Assembly: GCF_039545035.1 (NCBI RefSeq)
Contig: NZ_BAABRO010000001.1
Coordinates: 1,054,001-1,118,000, forward strand
DNA length: 64,000 nt
DNA from: Novipirellula caenicola
Lineage (GTDB): Bacteria; Planctomycetota; Planctomycetia; Pirellulales; Pirellulaceae
Direction of reading: 5' to 3'
The position numbers and the translations under genes were made by a program. The notes beneath the pieces are model-generated. The model was not told where the DNA came from, searched no databases, and saw nothing but the letters and a program-made list of their open reading frames with translations. Below, one piece after another: positions 18,927 through 28,190 of this stretch. Positions within the stretch are counted from its first letter, which is position 1, and every line of letters starts with the position of its first letter.

Positions 18927-20255
18927 TTATTCTGGGAAACGGCCTTGCTGGATCGGCGGGAAATCGCCTGTCAATCCTTCGACCATGAATGCGACCAAGT
19001 CGGCCTTTTCCTGTTCCGTCAACTTCAGCGGCTTCACTTTGTCGCTGAGCCATGGATTGGGATGTCCGCCTCGGTCGTACCACTCGACCACTTCCTCAAG
19101 CGTTTTCTGGCTGCCGTCGTGCATGTACGGAGGCGACGCGGCGACGTTTCGCATCGTCGGTGTCTTGAATGCACCTCGGTCCTTCTCGTCCTTGCTGACT
19201 TCAAATCGGCCAAGGTCCGGCTTCTCGGCTGCCATTCCAACCCCGAGATTGTGGTACTGTTCGTCGGTAAAGTTGCCACCGGCATGACATGCCGTGCAAT
19301 TGGCTTTGCCAAAGGTCAACTTCATACCACGTTTTGCCGACTCGCTCATCGGGTGCTCCGCCGCCGCCTTCTTCAGCGCGTCATACTGCTTCTTCAGCTC
19401 CGGTTCTTCGTCGAGATACTCGAGATCATCCGCGAACGTCTCTTCGAATCGGACCAACGGAGCGTAGTAATCGTAGGGGGCAGGACCAGTGACGATAGCG
19501 CGTTCGAAACTTGCCAACGCCTTGCCGACGTTGTCGATGTTCAATCCATCTTCGAAAATTGCATCGAACTGTAACTTGTAGCCCGGGATACCGGACAGGC
19601 AATCGATACAGCCCGAGTGGGTATTGCCCATCTCGATCGGGTTAGCGATGGGGCCGACCGCTTGCTCTTCGAGCGTCGCGGCGCGTCCGTCCCAGAACTG
19701 GGCCTTGCTGACAATTCGGTTGTACGAGACGGGTGAGTTACGCCCCCCCTCTTGTTGGCGAACGCCAACACCAAATTGTGTGTTTGCCGCATAACCTTGG
19801 TCGGGATCATGGCATGACGCACACGACACGGTGCTGTCAGATGACAGACGAGGATCGAAATACAATTGCCGCCCCAGCTCGATCTTAGCTCGCGTCATCG
19901 GATTGTCTTCGGGGATGAACACGTTCGCACTAGCGGCATCGAGTCCCAGCGGCAGTTTGACTTTCAACTCCTCATGATTCTCAGGCTTGGCGAGCCAAAG
20001 TTTCAGCTCTGCCACCGTCAAATCGCCTTCACCGGGAATCCCCGTCAACAGATTCCCCTCACCCAACGTGACCTCGTTCGATGGAGGTGCCGCCGAGGTG
20101 CTTTCTTCGGCCTTGACGTTCACATGCAGCAAACCAAGACTTAGCACACAAAGGCTAGACGACACGAGGGAGAGCCGGGACACCCGGGCAAACGCAGAAC
20201 GGAATTTTCGTTGGTAGATAGCAGGTCGCATCAGCGGCATCTCTCGACTATTCAC
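18927..20255 (-). CDS. Di-haem cytochrome c peroxidase (CcpA/MauG superfamily)
   Basis: A 442-aa exported protein with two covalent haem c motifs, CASCH at 145-149 and CTACH at 320-324. The family context around the first haem is ELGRQLYFDPRLSSDSTVSC and the NSPVSYNR segment; a late motif is KTPTMRNVAASPPYMHDG. It has a long basic N-terminus before the hydrophobic signal core. It should reduce hydrogen peroxide, or act as a MauG-type oxidase, in the periplasm; which one cannot be decided. A GCIDC motif at about 215-219 lacks the His for haem binding. No partner cytochrome gene is adjacent. Confidence 0.88.
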   Translation of the reverse strand: MNSREMPLMRPAIYQRKFRSAFARVSRLSLVSSSLCVLSLGLLHVNVKAEESTSAAPPSNEVTLGEGNLLTGIPGEGDLTVAELKLWLAKPENHEELKVKLPLGLDAASANVFIPEDNPMTRAKIELGRQLYFDPRLSSDSTVSCASCHDPDQGYAANTQFGVGVRQQEGGRNSPVSYNRIVSKAQFWDGRAATLEEQAVGPIANPIEMGNTHSGCIDCLSGIPGYKLQFDAIFEDGLNIDNVGKALASFERAIVTGPAPYDYYAPLVRFEETFADDLEYLDEEPELKKQYDALKKAAAEHPMSESAKRGMKLTFGKANCTACHAGGNFTDEQYHNLGVGMAAEKPDLGRFEVSKDEKDRGAFKTPTMRNVAASPPYMHDGSQKTLEEVVEWYDRGGHPNPWLSDKVKPLKLTEQEKADLVAFMVEGLTGDFPPIQQGRFPE

Positions 20256-20605
20256 AGGGGGGTAGATTGGTAGGTTGTCTTAGTATAACTACCTTTTCCC
20301 GGCACTTCACCATGGTGTATCACGACAATACATCCGTGCATTTTCGGAATCCCCAAGATTGATTCAATCGCGGGGGCGGTGAACAAAACGAACAAGAAAA
20401 AACAAAGCTTCCGCGAAACTCAGACCCGTTTTGTTGTCCTGGACGCCCCCGAAACGTGGCGGGTCGGGTACAATTGCGACGGAACGCAAAACGCAACGCC
20501 GCCGCCCGGATGAATTGTTCCGTCAAGACTCGTCCGCGGAAACCAACTTGAACGCTTGTGACTCATCTCCCCGACCCTAATCACGTGCACCGAACCGCGT
20601 CTGAA
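20256..20605. other. Intergenic region, divergent promoters
   Basis: About 350 bp between divergent genes. I see no gene, repeat or clear promoter motif beyond AT-rich patches near 20275-20300. Confidence 0.5.
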
Positions 20606-21574
20606 ATGTCATCGCCACCGCTCTCTCCCCCAACCATCAATGCTGCGGATTTGCTTACCAAAATCAACCACGTGCGGACTTCGCTGCAAGAGGTGATTCT
20701 AGGAAAAGCGGATGTCATCGACTCGGTTTTGATCGCAATGCTGGCCGAAGGCTCGGTGTTGCTCGAAGACGTCCCGGGCGTCGGCAAGACGACGCTGGCT
20801 AAATCGATGGCGCGTTTGATTGACCTCGAGTTTCAACGCATCCAATGCACCCCCGACCTGTTGCCCGCCGACATCATCGGCAGCAGTGTTTTCCGCCCCT
20901 CTTCGGGAACGTTCGAATTTCGCGCCGGACCGGTGTTTAGCAACCTATTGATCGCGGATGAAATCAACCGCGCCTCACCGCGGACGCAAAGCGCGTTGCT
21001 GGAAGCGATGGCCGAGTCCCAGGTCACGGTCGATGGCAAACGCTACGTGCTAAAGCGACCCTTCATTGTCATTGCAACTCAAAACCCGTCCGGATTCGAA
21101 GGCACGTTCCCGCTGCCCGAATCGCAACTGGACCGGTTCTTGATGCGATTGTCGATGGATTATCCTGACACCGACAGCGAGATTGACTTGCTGCTCGATC
21201 AAGCATCATCGGACCCCGCTGCCGCGTTGACGCCTGTCATGACTGGCGACGAATTGACTGCACTACAATCGTTTGTACGCAAAGTCAAAGTCGATCGCAA
21301 AGCCGTGGCCTATATCGTCGAGATCGCCGCCGCGACGCGAACCGACACACGGCTGCGAGTCGGCGTCAGCCCACGTGGATCAAAGATGTTGATGCGGGCC
21401 GCTCAAGCGAAAGCCGTTTTGCTGGGCCGTGATTACGTGTTACCCGACGATGTCCAAAGCTTGGCACCAAGCATCCTTTCGCACCGCGTGTCACCTCGTA
21501 ACGCCATCGCCACTTCCGAAGAAACCACGCTGATCATCGTTGATCTGCTAAAGTCCATCGAAGTGCCTGTGTAA
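20606..21574 (+). CDS. MoxR-family AAA+ ATPase
   Basis: A 322-aa MoxR ATPase (ATG at 20606; a GTG at 20558 is an alternative start). Walker A is in LLEDVPGVGKTTLAKS, Walker B with the sensor context in LLIADEINRASPRTQSALLEAM, sensor 1 in FIVIATQNP, and an arginine finger-like residue in LPESQLDRFLMRL. MoxR proteins are thought to be chaperones that activate VWA-domain partners. It is followed 46 bp later by a DUF58 gene, the classic pairing. A second MoxR/DUF58 locus lies at 60-64 kb. Confidence 0.9.
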   Translation: MSSPPLSPPTINAADLLTKINHVRTSLQEVILGKADVIDSVLIAMLAEGSVLLEDVPGVGKTTLAKSMARLIDLEFQRIQCTPDLLPADIIGSSVFRPSSGTFEFRAGPVFSNLLIADEINRASPRTQSALLEAMAESQVTVDGKRYVLKRPFIVIATQNPSGFEGTFPLPESQLDRFLMRLSMDYPDTDSEIDLLLDQASSDPAAALTPVMTGDELTALQSFVRKVKVDRKAVAYIVEIAAATRTDTRLRVGVSPRGSKMLMRAAQAKAVLLGRDYVLPDDVQSLAPSILSHRVSPRNAIATSEETTLIIVDLLKSIEVPV

Positions 21575-21620
21575 TATCACGGTTCGTCCCCGTTCTCTTC
21601 CCTTCAATCAAACTTCTGCG

Positions 21621-22928
21621 ATGCCGGATCTCTCGATGCAATCCCATCGGGCGGACTCACGACCGTGGTGGCAACGTAGCTTGCACATCGTGGCTACCGT
21701 GTTGGTGTTTCCACTACGAACGGCAATCGCGATACGCCGCTCCGCGACCCCCGCATCGATTTCGATGTTGCTGGTCGGCATCATCTCGCTGAACATCCTG
21801 TGGGGCTATCCCTGGGTTGGCATGTTTGCCGCGTGTGCCGCCACGCTTGGAATCAGCCTGCTGGTCAACCAATTAATGCAGCCTCGTTTGCAAGCCGATT
21901 TTTCGCTGCCGCGTTGTGTCGAAGCGGGCCAGACATTCAACCTGCGAATCCATCTCAAGAACCTACGCCATGTGCCGGCGTTACAGTTGACCGCGGGAGT
22001 CGACGCTTCGCGTCGCAAAGACTTGTTCCGGCATTTTCGCCGGCGGCGATCAAACCAACGAAACGACTTATCGCAGGCGTATCAAGTGCTGTCGGATGCC
22101 GAATCGATTGGCATGATCTCGCCGCGTGAAACCGTATCGTCCGACGTCACGATTCGCTTTGCTCATCGAGGCGTGCATCGGTTGCCGGACGTTTGCGTGA
22201 AATCGTCGTTTCCATTCTGCTTGTTTGAATTCACCAAACGAATTCCCAGCCGCACGACACTTCCGATCACGCCTCGTTTGCTGAGCCAAGCCGACGACGC
22301 GGGCTCCAGCGGCAAGTTGTCGGACATGTCGGGTTGGATTCGCAAGATTGCGGCCACGGAAGCTTACGATTATTCCGGCAGCCGCGAATATGAAACCGGC
22401 ATGTCGGTACGACGTTGGGACTTTGCATCGTGGGCACGGCTTGGCAAGCCGATCGTCCAAGAATTCCAAACCCCCGGCGTTCGGATGGCGTTCATTCTGG
22501 TCGACACCGCCGTCGAACCGCGTCTCGCCTCAAGCCAAACCGCTTCCGCCAAAGCGACTGGCGAGCGAGATACTGAATCCGCGGATGCCACCGCGCAGCG
22601 AGACGAAACGATCGAGCAGGTGTTATCAATGGCCGCCACCTGTTTGACCGAACTTTGGCAACGGAACGTCGGCGTCCAGTTGATGATCACCGGCGAATCG
22701 CAAGATTCTGCGGACGAGACGCCTGCGGTTGATAAATCCGCCAACGATTTGGAAACGACGCTGATCCGATTGGCGATGGCGCATCGTACCAGCACCCAAC
22801 AAGCCGACGAGGATCTCGCGGCCTTTGTCGAATCGATGCCCCAGTCGCCGTCGATGCTGATCACATCGCGAGATGAATTCCCAGCAAGCATCCGCAACGC
22901 CGCTTGCAAATTCATGCGTGTGCAATAG
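21621..22928 (+). CDS. DUF58 domain membrane protein
   Basis: A 435-aa protein with two N-terminal TM helices (ISMLLVGIISLNILWGY, GMFAACAATLGISLLV). An Ig-like extracytoplasmic-looking segment follows (TFNLRIHLKNLRHVPALQL), then the DUF58 signature (SGSREYETGMSVRRWDFASWARLGK) and a VWA-like region (RMAFILVDTAVEP). It is the expected partner of the upstream MoxR ATPase. A low-complexity acidic/Ala stretch inside the VWA-like region is unusual. Role in envelope or complex assembly inferred from family. Confidence 0.85.
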   Translation: MPDLSMQSHRADSRPWWQRSLHIVATVLVFPLRTAIAIRRSATPASISMLLVGIISLNILWGYPWVGMFAACAATLGISLLVNQLMQPRLQADFSLPRCVEAGQTFNLRIHLKNLRHVPALQLTAGVDASRRKDLFRHFRRRRSNQRNDLSQAYQVLSDAESIGMISPRETVSSDVTIRFAHRGVHRLPDVCVKSSFPFCLFEFTKRIPSRTTLPITPRLLSQADDAGSSGKLSDMSGWIRKIAATEAYDYSGSREYETGMSVRRWDFASWARLGKPIVQEFQTPGVRMAFILVDTAVEPRLASSQTASAKATGERDTESADATAQRDETIEQVLSMAATCLTELWQRNVGVQLMITGESQDSADETPAVDKSANDLETTLIRLAMAHRTSTQQADEDLAAFVESMPQSPSMLITSRDEFPASIRNAACKFMRVQ

Positions 22929-23002
22929 TCGACAGCGGGCTATTGTTTACGCGGACTTTTCTTTGCGGCACGCCAAGATCGCGGAGCGATCAGCGACAAT
23001 CG

Positions 23003-24748
23003 TTACTCGACTGCATGTCCTGCGTACAGCGGCATGTGTCGGTAGTAGACTTCTAAACAGAACAGCGACAAACAGGTCGAATACAAGCGGCCATGATCGC
23101 CCCAGCGGTCGCCTTGCGGATCCCAGCTGCCTCGTTCGCGCCCGCGAGTCGTCTGGTGCGCGGGCAACTCCACTCGCATTTTCTCATTCCAACGCTGCCA
23201 TGGCTCGCCGCCAAAGTGGTGCAACATCTGAGTCGCGTAGTACCAGTAATAACAGTCGCGATTGCTGTAGTCGAACGGCGCAACTTCCCACAACGCATCG
23301 ATGCCTTGCACCATCGGAGCATGATTTCGCGGCCAACCGAGGTATTGCCGGCACAGCAAACCTTCGGCGGTCATCGGCGGGCTGGGGCGGTTGCGGGGTT
23401 GGTAGCAGTACTGGGCGCCACCACTGGCTTGCGCTAGATCCAAGTAGCCTTCGACGTTGTACAACACGCTGCGGTTGACTTCCAACCCTGCCGATGAACC
23501 ACTTTCGAGCGCCATCACGAACCATCCCGTGACCGACGTGTCCGAATCTGACTTGGGATAATATCGCCATCCTCCCTGGGCCCCTTGAGCGTCCTGAGCG
23601 TATTCGATGGCGATTTGAGCCTTGTCACGGAGCCACGAATCCTTGGTCATGCCATAGAGTTCACACAGCACGATCGTCGCTTGCGCCTGAGCATAAGCCT
23701 GTTCGTGGCCACGCGCGTCTTTGGCCATAAACCCGCTGCGTGACTGCTGTTTGACCAAATACTTGACCCCCTTGTCCACCTGCTCGGCGTACTTGCCCTT
23801 AGTGTGGGTATTGCCATCGCCAAGGAACGCCAACAGCGCCATCGCCGTCGCGGCCGTTCGGTTTTCGACCACGCCGCCATCGGAATATGGACCTCGCTTA
23901 CTCCATCCGCCGTCGTTGTTCTGATTGCGGCTGAGCCATTCCAAGCCCATTTCAACGGCCTGCTGCGTCTCTTTCGTGCCGCCATAAAGTGCTAACAGCG
24001 TCGACTTCATCGCTCCAGAGCGTCCGTTGAACATTGGACGCGTGATTTCAATCTCGGGGCCAAGCCCGATGTCCGCCATCACAACTTCCGAATCGACCGA
24101 GTCCGAGGCGTCTTCGAAGATCGAGGGGATATCGACCATCACCTCTTGATCGGTCTCGATATCGGATGCATCGACCAGCAAATCACTGGGGTCGACAACA
24201 AATTCGGTAAAGTTGACTTCTTCTTTCGTTTCGCTTTGACCGATTTCCAGCAGCACGCGACTGATCGCATCGCCCGCCGGAGTCGTGATCAGCGCCAACG
24301 CCAATAACAACACCAAGTGGATGACGGTACTGATCAACCAAGGCGGAGCACCTCGGACGATTTTTTCTTCGGTGGACGGTTCGCTGGTTTCAGCGTCGGG
24401 CGGTGCGTTATCGGCGGCGGTGTTATTTTCAGCAGCCCCGTCTGACTTGCCTTTGCGGCGGATAAAATTGGGCAGCTCATCACGCCAGCGAAGCGATTTG
24501 GCTGACCCGATCCCGCTAGCGACCACCGGGGCTGGCTGAGCCACCTCGTCCGCAGGAAATGGGTCTTCACTGCGAAGGGGTGTGGATCGCAGCGGAGGCA
24601 ACGTCGCACGCGGAGGCGGTGGCGGCGGGATAGGAGGACTCGCCGGCGGCGGGGGAACGGCCCCAGCATCATGAGGATTTCCCCCCAGAGGTGCGGGAAC
24701 CACATCAGGGTGGATCAAATCGGACTGGGAATCCGCTTGCGACATCAA
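23003..24748 (-). CDS. Membrane-anchored terpene-cyclase/prenyltransferase-fold protein
   Basis: A 581-aa protein with three parts. The N-terminal cytoplasmic region is Pro-rich (residues about 19-53) and low complexity. One TM helix follows (PPWLISTVIHLVLLLALALI, about 136-157). The C-terminal alpha/alpha toroid resembles squalene-hopene cyclases and has QW-type repeats (GLEWLSRNQNNDGGW; KYLVKQQSRSGFM; EYAQDAQGAQGGWRYYPKS; MQGIDALW-like). I see no DxDD catalytic motif, so it is probably not a cyclase. Planctomycetes encode many such proteins of unknown role. The start could be the second Met codon. Confidence 0.75.
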   Translation of the reverse strand: MMSQADSQSDLIHPDVVPAPLGGNPHDAGAVPPPPASPPIPPPPPPRATLPPLRSTPLRSEDPFPADEVAQPAPVVASGIGSAKSLRWRDELPNFIRRKGKSDGAAENNTAADNAPPDAETSEPSTEEKIVRGAPPWLISTVIHLVLLLALALITTPAGDAISRVLLEIGQSETKEEVNFTEFVVDPSDLLVDASDIETDQEVMVDIPSIFEDASDSVDSEVVMADIGLGPEIEITRPMFNGRSGAMKSTLLALYGGTKETQQAVEMGLEWLSRNQNNDGGWSKRGPYSDGGVVENRTAATAMALLAFLGDGNTHTKGKYAEQVDKGVKYLVKQQSRSGFMAKDARGHEQAYAQAQATIVLCELYGMTKDSWLRDKAQIAIEYAQDAQGAQGGWRYYPKSDSDTSVTGWFVMALESGSSAGLEVNRSVLYNVEGYLDLAQASGGAQYCYQPRNRPSPPMTAEGLLCRQYLGWPRNHAPMVQGIDALWEVAPFDYSNRDCYYWYYATQMLHHFGGEPWQRWNEKMRVELPAHQTTRGRERGSWDPQGDRWGDHGRLYSTCLSLFCLEVYYRHMPLYAGHAVE

Positions 24749-24980
24749 AAACCGAGCAGCGAGAGAAACATTTGCATGATGAACAGGCTTCTACATAGAA
24801 TAGAGTGTGAGTGAAAAAAATGCGAACGAGGGAACCGAGAAACGGCGCCGAAATGCCTCGGGACGCAGAAATCATCGTTATAAGTGACGTGACTGCGAAC
24901 GATTTTTCCGAATGGAAGGATCTTTTGAGGTCGCGAATGAGGGCAAGTTAAGAAATGTTAAAAATGGGATGTGCAGCCTG

Positions 24981-25010
24981 TTGACACTTTGCCGAGGATT
25001 CCCATATAGT
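24981..25010 (+). promoter_or_regulatory. Sigma70-type promoter of the initiator tRNA
   Basis: TTGACA at 24981-24986 and TATAGT at 25005-25010 are separated by 18 bp, about 45 bp upstream of the mature tRNA 5' end. This is the clearest housekeeping promoter in the window. Confidence 0.8.
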
Positions 25011-25055
25011 CTGCACATCGATGGGAGACGCAAGTCACTCACTCGAAAACTTCAC

Positions 25056-25129
<74 letters not shown>

Positions 25130-25173
25130 CTTAAGTGGGATAGGCATCTTGCCTGTCATCCACCAACAACTTG

Positions 25174-25206
25174 AAAAGCCGACGTGTACTCCACGTCGGC
25201 TTTTTT
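25174..25206 (+). terminator. Intrinsic terminator after tRNA-fMet
   Basis: AAAAGCCGACGTG at 25174-25186, a 5-nt loop, then CACGTCGGC and a run of seven T. This is a textbook rho-independent terminator. The preceding 40 bp (from 25135) closely resemble a block at 56382-56463 that also ends in a terminator. Confidence 0.9.
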
Positions 25207-25546
25207 CGTTTTATCCCGTTATCTCGCAACCACTTACGCCAACGATCGCCGCGGCGGTTTCTCTGTCGTCTCAGACACCTGAGAACACACTGGCCGGCGA
25301 CCGCGGCCCGATTTGGGTCTCTGGTCCAGAATTCTTACGTTCTCCGTTTCTTAGCCGGTTTGGGTTAGGAGCCGTCGGCACCTCCCTTTCGATCCAGTTG
25401 AGAACATCGTTTGATTCTGTAAATCGCGATGTTTCCGCTCGCCAAGTTCGTAGCGACCCACCGAAACGGAGCCCAAACATCTTCAGACGGGTCATGTGAT
25501 TTGGAGACACCGAGAATCGCTGGGAGAAGCGAACCTCATCGCGATT
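25207..25546. other. Intergenic region at distal end of the cassette array
   Basis: About 340 bp. A minus-strand ORF of 79 codons (25271-25510) exists but has no recognisable features and I do not call it. No attC-like palindrome is visible here, so the last cassette seems to lack its own site. Confidence 0.45.
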
Positions 25547-25954
25547 TCACGGCCGCCCAGGCGACACGAAGTGATTGAAGCGGGCATCGACCCCAGTATC
25601 GGATTGTTCGTTGCTCGCCGCCAAGTCGCAGATCGAAAGATCGCCGAGGCCAAGCATGAAAATGCGAGAGGGTGCCGAATCATTCTCTGCGGCGGCAAAC
25701 GCAATTCGTTTTCCGTCCGGCGAAAACGATGGGTAACCCTCAATGCGATCGGTATCAGTAAGCCGCGTTGCCGTGGATTCCGCGATGTCGTAAAGGTAGA
25801 GAACGCCGTCAGCAGATGAGAAGACGAGAGTCTCACCGTCAGGCGATAAGTCAATGCACACGTTGTTGTGTTAAATGCCAGCGTTCTCGACGCTTGGACA
25901 GCCAAGCGCCAAGGCAAGACTAGCGGTAAGAAGCAAATAGAGGCTTCGTGTCAT
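25547..25954 (-). pseudogene. TolB-like (PD40) lipoprotein interrupted by an in-frame stop
   Basis: From ATG 25954 the frame encodes a lipoprotein signal (SLALALGC) and nine residues, then a TAA at 25871-25873. Without any frameshift it continues HNNVCIDLSPDGETLVFSS and YPSFSPDGKRIAFAAAEND, two PD40/TolB-type beta-propeller blades, to 25547. One C-to-T change of a CAA codon would explain the stop. It is the cassette most distant from the integrase, starting 17 nt from the core of attC-like site 1. Possibly an inactivated secreted protein. Confidence 0.7.
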
Positions 25955-25970
25955 GCTTGATGCTCGCTGA

Positions 25971-26061
25971 GCAGAACGGGTGAAATCACCGGGCACGGAG
26001 AGTGATGCATCCATTTGTGAAAACTCGCAAGCCGTGCTCCGTGTGAATGGCTTGGTTATCC
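25971..26061 (-). repeat. attC-like site 1
   Basis: Outer core AAC at 25975-25977 and GTT at 26055-26057. Inner stem GGCACGG pairs with CCGTGC plus a bulged T. On the minus strand it precedes the PD40 pseudogene and follows the gene ending at 26094. Confidence 0.75.
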
Positions 26062-26093
26062 GCAGCAATGTGTTTGCGTATTGGAGCGTCAGT

Positions 26094-26546
26094 TCAAGCA
26101 AGGTCAACTTCATCTTGCCGAAACGCAATTAGCCCCGATATCCAGGAGGAGAACAACGCGGCAATTCCAGTCGGAATATACGCAAGCAGAATGGAACCAA
26201 CAAGCAATAGGGAATGCGAATCACTGCGGTCATACATTTTCGGTAGCAATTGGATGAGATGCGAATTAATGTAAATCGTCCATGCAGTGAATGCAGCCAA
26301 CACGAACCTCGCCCATGCACGACCACGCCAAATGCGATGAACCAAGAAAAGCGGGACGAACAATCGAATCGCCGCAAGCACCAAGTAGTCCCACTGGCTA
26401 GATGTAATCAATCCGTAAATTTCAACCGAGCTAGCGGTCGTGATCGCAATCGCAATTGCAGTCAATAGCATGCGCCCCCGGCGCAACCGAAGCGGATCGG
26501 ATTTCGTGTCGGCGTTTGAAGCTGGGGTGTAGGGATTCGGTGTCAA
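26094..26546 (-). CDS. Cassette-borne four-TM membrane protein
   Basis: A 150-aa protein with a soluble N-terminus MTPNPYTPASN, the same M-x-x-NPY-x-P beginning seen in the cassette gene at 33349-33660. Four predicted helices follow at about 26-48, 54-72, 79-98 and 113-136. Not recognised. It lies between attC-like sites 2 and 1, with its start 30 nt from the site 2 core. Confidence 0.7.
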   Translation of the reverse strand: MTPNPYTPASNADTKSDPLRLRRGRMLLTAIAIAITTASSVEIYGLITSSQWDYLVLAAIRLFVPLFLVHRIWRGRAWARFVLAAFTAWTIYINSHLIQLLPKMYDRSDSHSLLLVGSILLAYIPTGIAALFSSWISGLIAFRQDEVDLA

Positions 26547-26571
26547 TCGTTCACCATGTTGGTAGTCAGTC

Positions 26572-26660
26572 GGATAACGTCACCAATCACCCGGTCGCGA
26601 CGAGAGATTGTACATTGTCGAAACGCCCGACTTCGCGACTCGGGCGCATTTTTTTCTTAC
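26572..26660 (-). repeat. attC-like site 2
   Basis: AAC at 26576-26578. Inner arms CCCGGTCGCG and CGCGACTCGGG pair with one bulged base. The other outer core is degenerate (TTAC where GTT is expected) and overlaps the stop of the next cassette gene. Confidence 0.6.
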
Positions 26661-27463
26661 CCCGTTTCCGACGCGCGTAAACGCTCATGCAGAGGCTGGC
26701 AGTCCGGATTGTATGCCAAGCCGAGGCGGTACGCGAGTTTAGCGTCTTCGATACGGTCGGCATCACGCAACTGGTCGCCGCGTGCAATCCAATCGCTCGC
26801 AGCTTCAGTTTCAAAGTTGATGATCTCATCTATCGCGTTGCAGATAAATGCATCAAATGAATCGGCAAGGCAAAATAGTTGGCGCTCGTCTGAATCTTGC
26901 TGCGTGTAATCGTCGGCGTCGTCAAGACCGTACGGATGGCATGAACGTGTGACAACATGCTGACCGTTGGGTGCAAGCAGCACGTGCGTAAAGTTACATC
27001 CCTGAGCATCGGACAGAAAGAGAAACAGAATCAATCGGTCGTCGCCGGGAAACGACGCAAGTGCATCAGGCAAACTGAAAGACTGACATGGAAACCGAAA
27101 AAGGTCGAAAAGTCGGTCGTTGGTAAAAACAGTATTCAGTGAGGAAGGGATTGTGAATCCGCGAGCAGCGAGTTCATTCTTGAACTTGGAAAATCGTTTC
27201 TGACGCTCTGAGTGATTCTCAGAATTCGCCCCGCGAATTATGCAAGCCCGTTGAAGCATCATCATCTCAAAGCCAGACATTGGCTTTTCATAGTCGATAC
27301 GTGACCAAGTCTCCAGATCGTTCGTCCAGTCAAACGATCGCGGAAGAGTCTTCAGTGGATCACGAATACGGTCAACTGCAGGACAAGCGGGCGGCTTGAC
27401 GTCGGGGTCCTCTCTGCGGAGAGCTTCCCACCAACTCGGAAGCGATGGTATCATGTCGAGCAT
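26657..27463 (-). CDS. Cassette-borne hypothetical protein with C-terminal TPR-like helices
   Basis: A 268-aa soluble protein, no signal peptide or TM helix. The C-terminal 45 residues (DWIARGDQLRDADRIEDAKL, AYRLGLAYNPDCQPLHERL) look like one TPR unit. The middle section (LILFLFLSDAQGCNFTHVLL) resembles a mixed alpha/beta fold I cannot name. Its ATG lies 12 nt from the core of site 3, the tight start spacing typical of cassettes. Confidence 0.7.
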   Translation of the reverse strand: MLDMIPSLPSWWEALRREDPDVKPPACPAVDRIRDPLKTLPRSFDWTNDLETWSRIDYEKPMSGFEMMMLQRACIIRGANSENHSERQKRFSKFKNELAARGFTIPSSLNTVFTNDRLFDLFRFPCQSFSLPDALASFPGDDRLILFLFLSDAQGCNFTHVLLAPNGQHVVTRSCHPYGLDDADDYTQQDSDERQLFCLADSFDAFICNAIDEIINFETEAASDWIARGDQLRDADRIEDAKLAYRLGLAYNPDCQPLHERLRASETG

Positions 27464-27470
27464 TTCAGTG

Positions 27471-27563
27471 GGAGAACGTTAGTGATCAGCGGGGACGGGC
27501 GAACGACTTGCAAGCAGACCAGAAAACGGACCACCCGTCCTCCGTTGCATCACATGGTTCGGC
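27471..27563 (-). repeat. attC-like site 3
   Basis: AAC at 27475-27477 and GTT at 27557-27559. Arms GTGAT..GCGG.GGACGGG pair with CCCGTCC.CCG..ATCAC, leaving single unpaired bases. A nearly identical site is at 32141-32233. Confidence 0.8.
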
Positions 27564-27592
27564 CCGTTTTTTGTGGCGCGGACAATATGCGA

Positions 27593-28090
27593 TCAATCTA
27601 AGATATTTTCCGGTTCATCGTAGTCCCAGAATCGCACATCTATCTTGGGATGCGAGGAGCGGAATTGTCTAACCGCGCTCACATACCCCAGTTCCTCCGG
27701 CGGCACTACGTTGTTGGGATCGATCGAACCGTTGTTGAAGAAAACCTCGTCTAAGTGCTCAAATCGTCTGAGCATCGCGATGATTTCCGGATTTTGTTCA
27801 TATTGGACTTCAATTCGAACAACACGTTTGAATGCGTCGAGATTCAAATTGCGAAAGAATGACGGACCGCGGAAATCGAGGTGGGCCATTGCACCGCTCC
27901 ACGTCCCGCACCCATCGTAAGGATGTCCACCGTCAGCGATGACAACTCCGTTCTTGGTCAAGCGTTCGAGATCATCGAGAGCTGCGAACTCGTTTCGGCG
28001 TTCCGCGACATTCCACGAATACCATCCGCACGCACCGGCAACTAGGGCCGTTGCGAGAAGCGTCGAACGAACTGTGTATTGGATTTTCAT
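27593..28090 (-). CDS. Cassette-borne hypothetical protein with N-terminal anchor
   Basis: 165 aa. An N-terminal hydrophobic helix (STLLATALVAGACGWYSW) is either an anchor or a signal peptide. The rest is soluble and contains leucine-rich-repeat-like spacing (MAHLDFRGPSFFRNLNLDAF; LRRFEHLDEVFFNNGSID). Not recognised. The gene starts 14 nt from the core of site 4. Confidence 0.7.
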   Translation of the reverse strand: MKIQYTVRSTLLATALVAGACGWYSWNVAERRNEFAALDDLERLTKNGVVIADGGHPYDGCGTWSGAMAHLDFRGPSFFRNLNLDAFKRVVRIEVQYEQNPEIIAMLRRFEHLDEVFFNNGSIDPNNVVPPEELGYVSAVRQFRSSHPKIDVRFWDYDEPENILD

Positions 28091-28099
28091 GATTGAGTG

Positions 28100-28190
28100 G
28101 GCGAACGGGTGAAATCACGGGGCAACGGAGTTTGGGTCTCTAACCACCGAAACACGCGACCCGTTGCTCCCGTGCATTTCGCGGTTCTGG
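28100..28190 (-). repeat. attC-like site 4
   Basis: AAC at 28104-28106 and GTT at 28184-28186. Inner arms ATCACGGGGCAACGG and CCGTTGCTCCCGTG pair with one bulged T. Confidence 0.8.

Noticed and set aside
23003-24748. Functional squalene-hopene cyclase
   Set aside because: The toroid repeats are present but the catalytic DxDD motif is not visible and the protein has a Pro-rich N-terminus and a single anchor helix.
25271-25510. 79-codon minus-strand ORF after the tRNA
   Set aside because: No start context, no recognisable features, and composition like the surrounding non-coding DNA.
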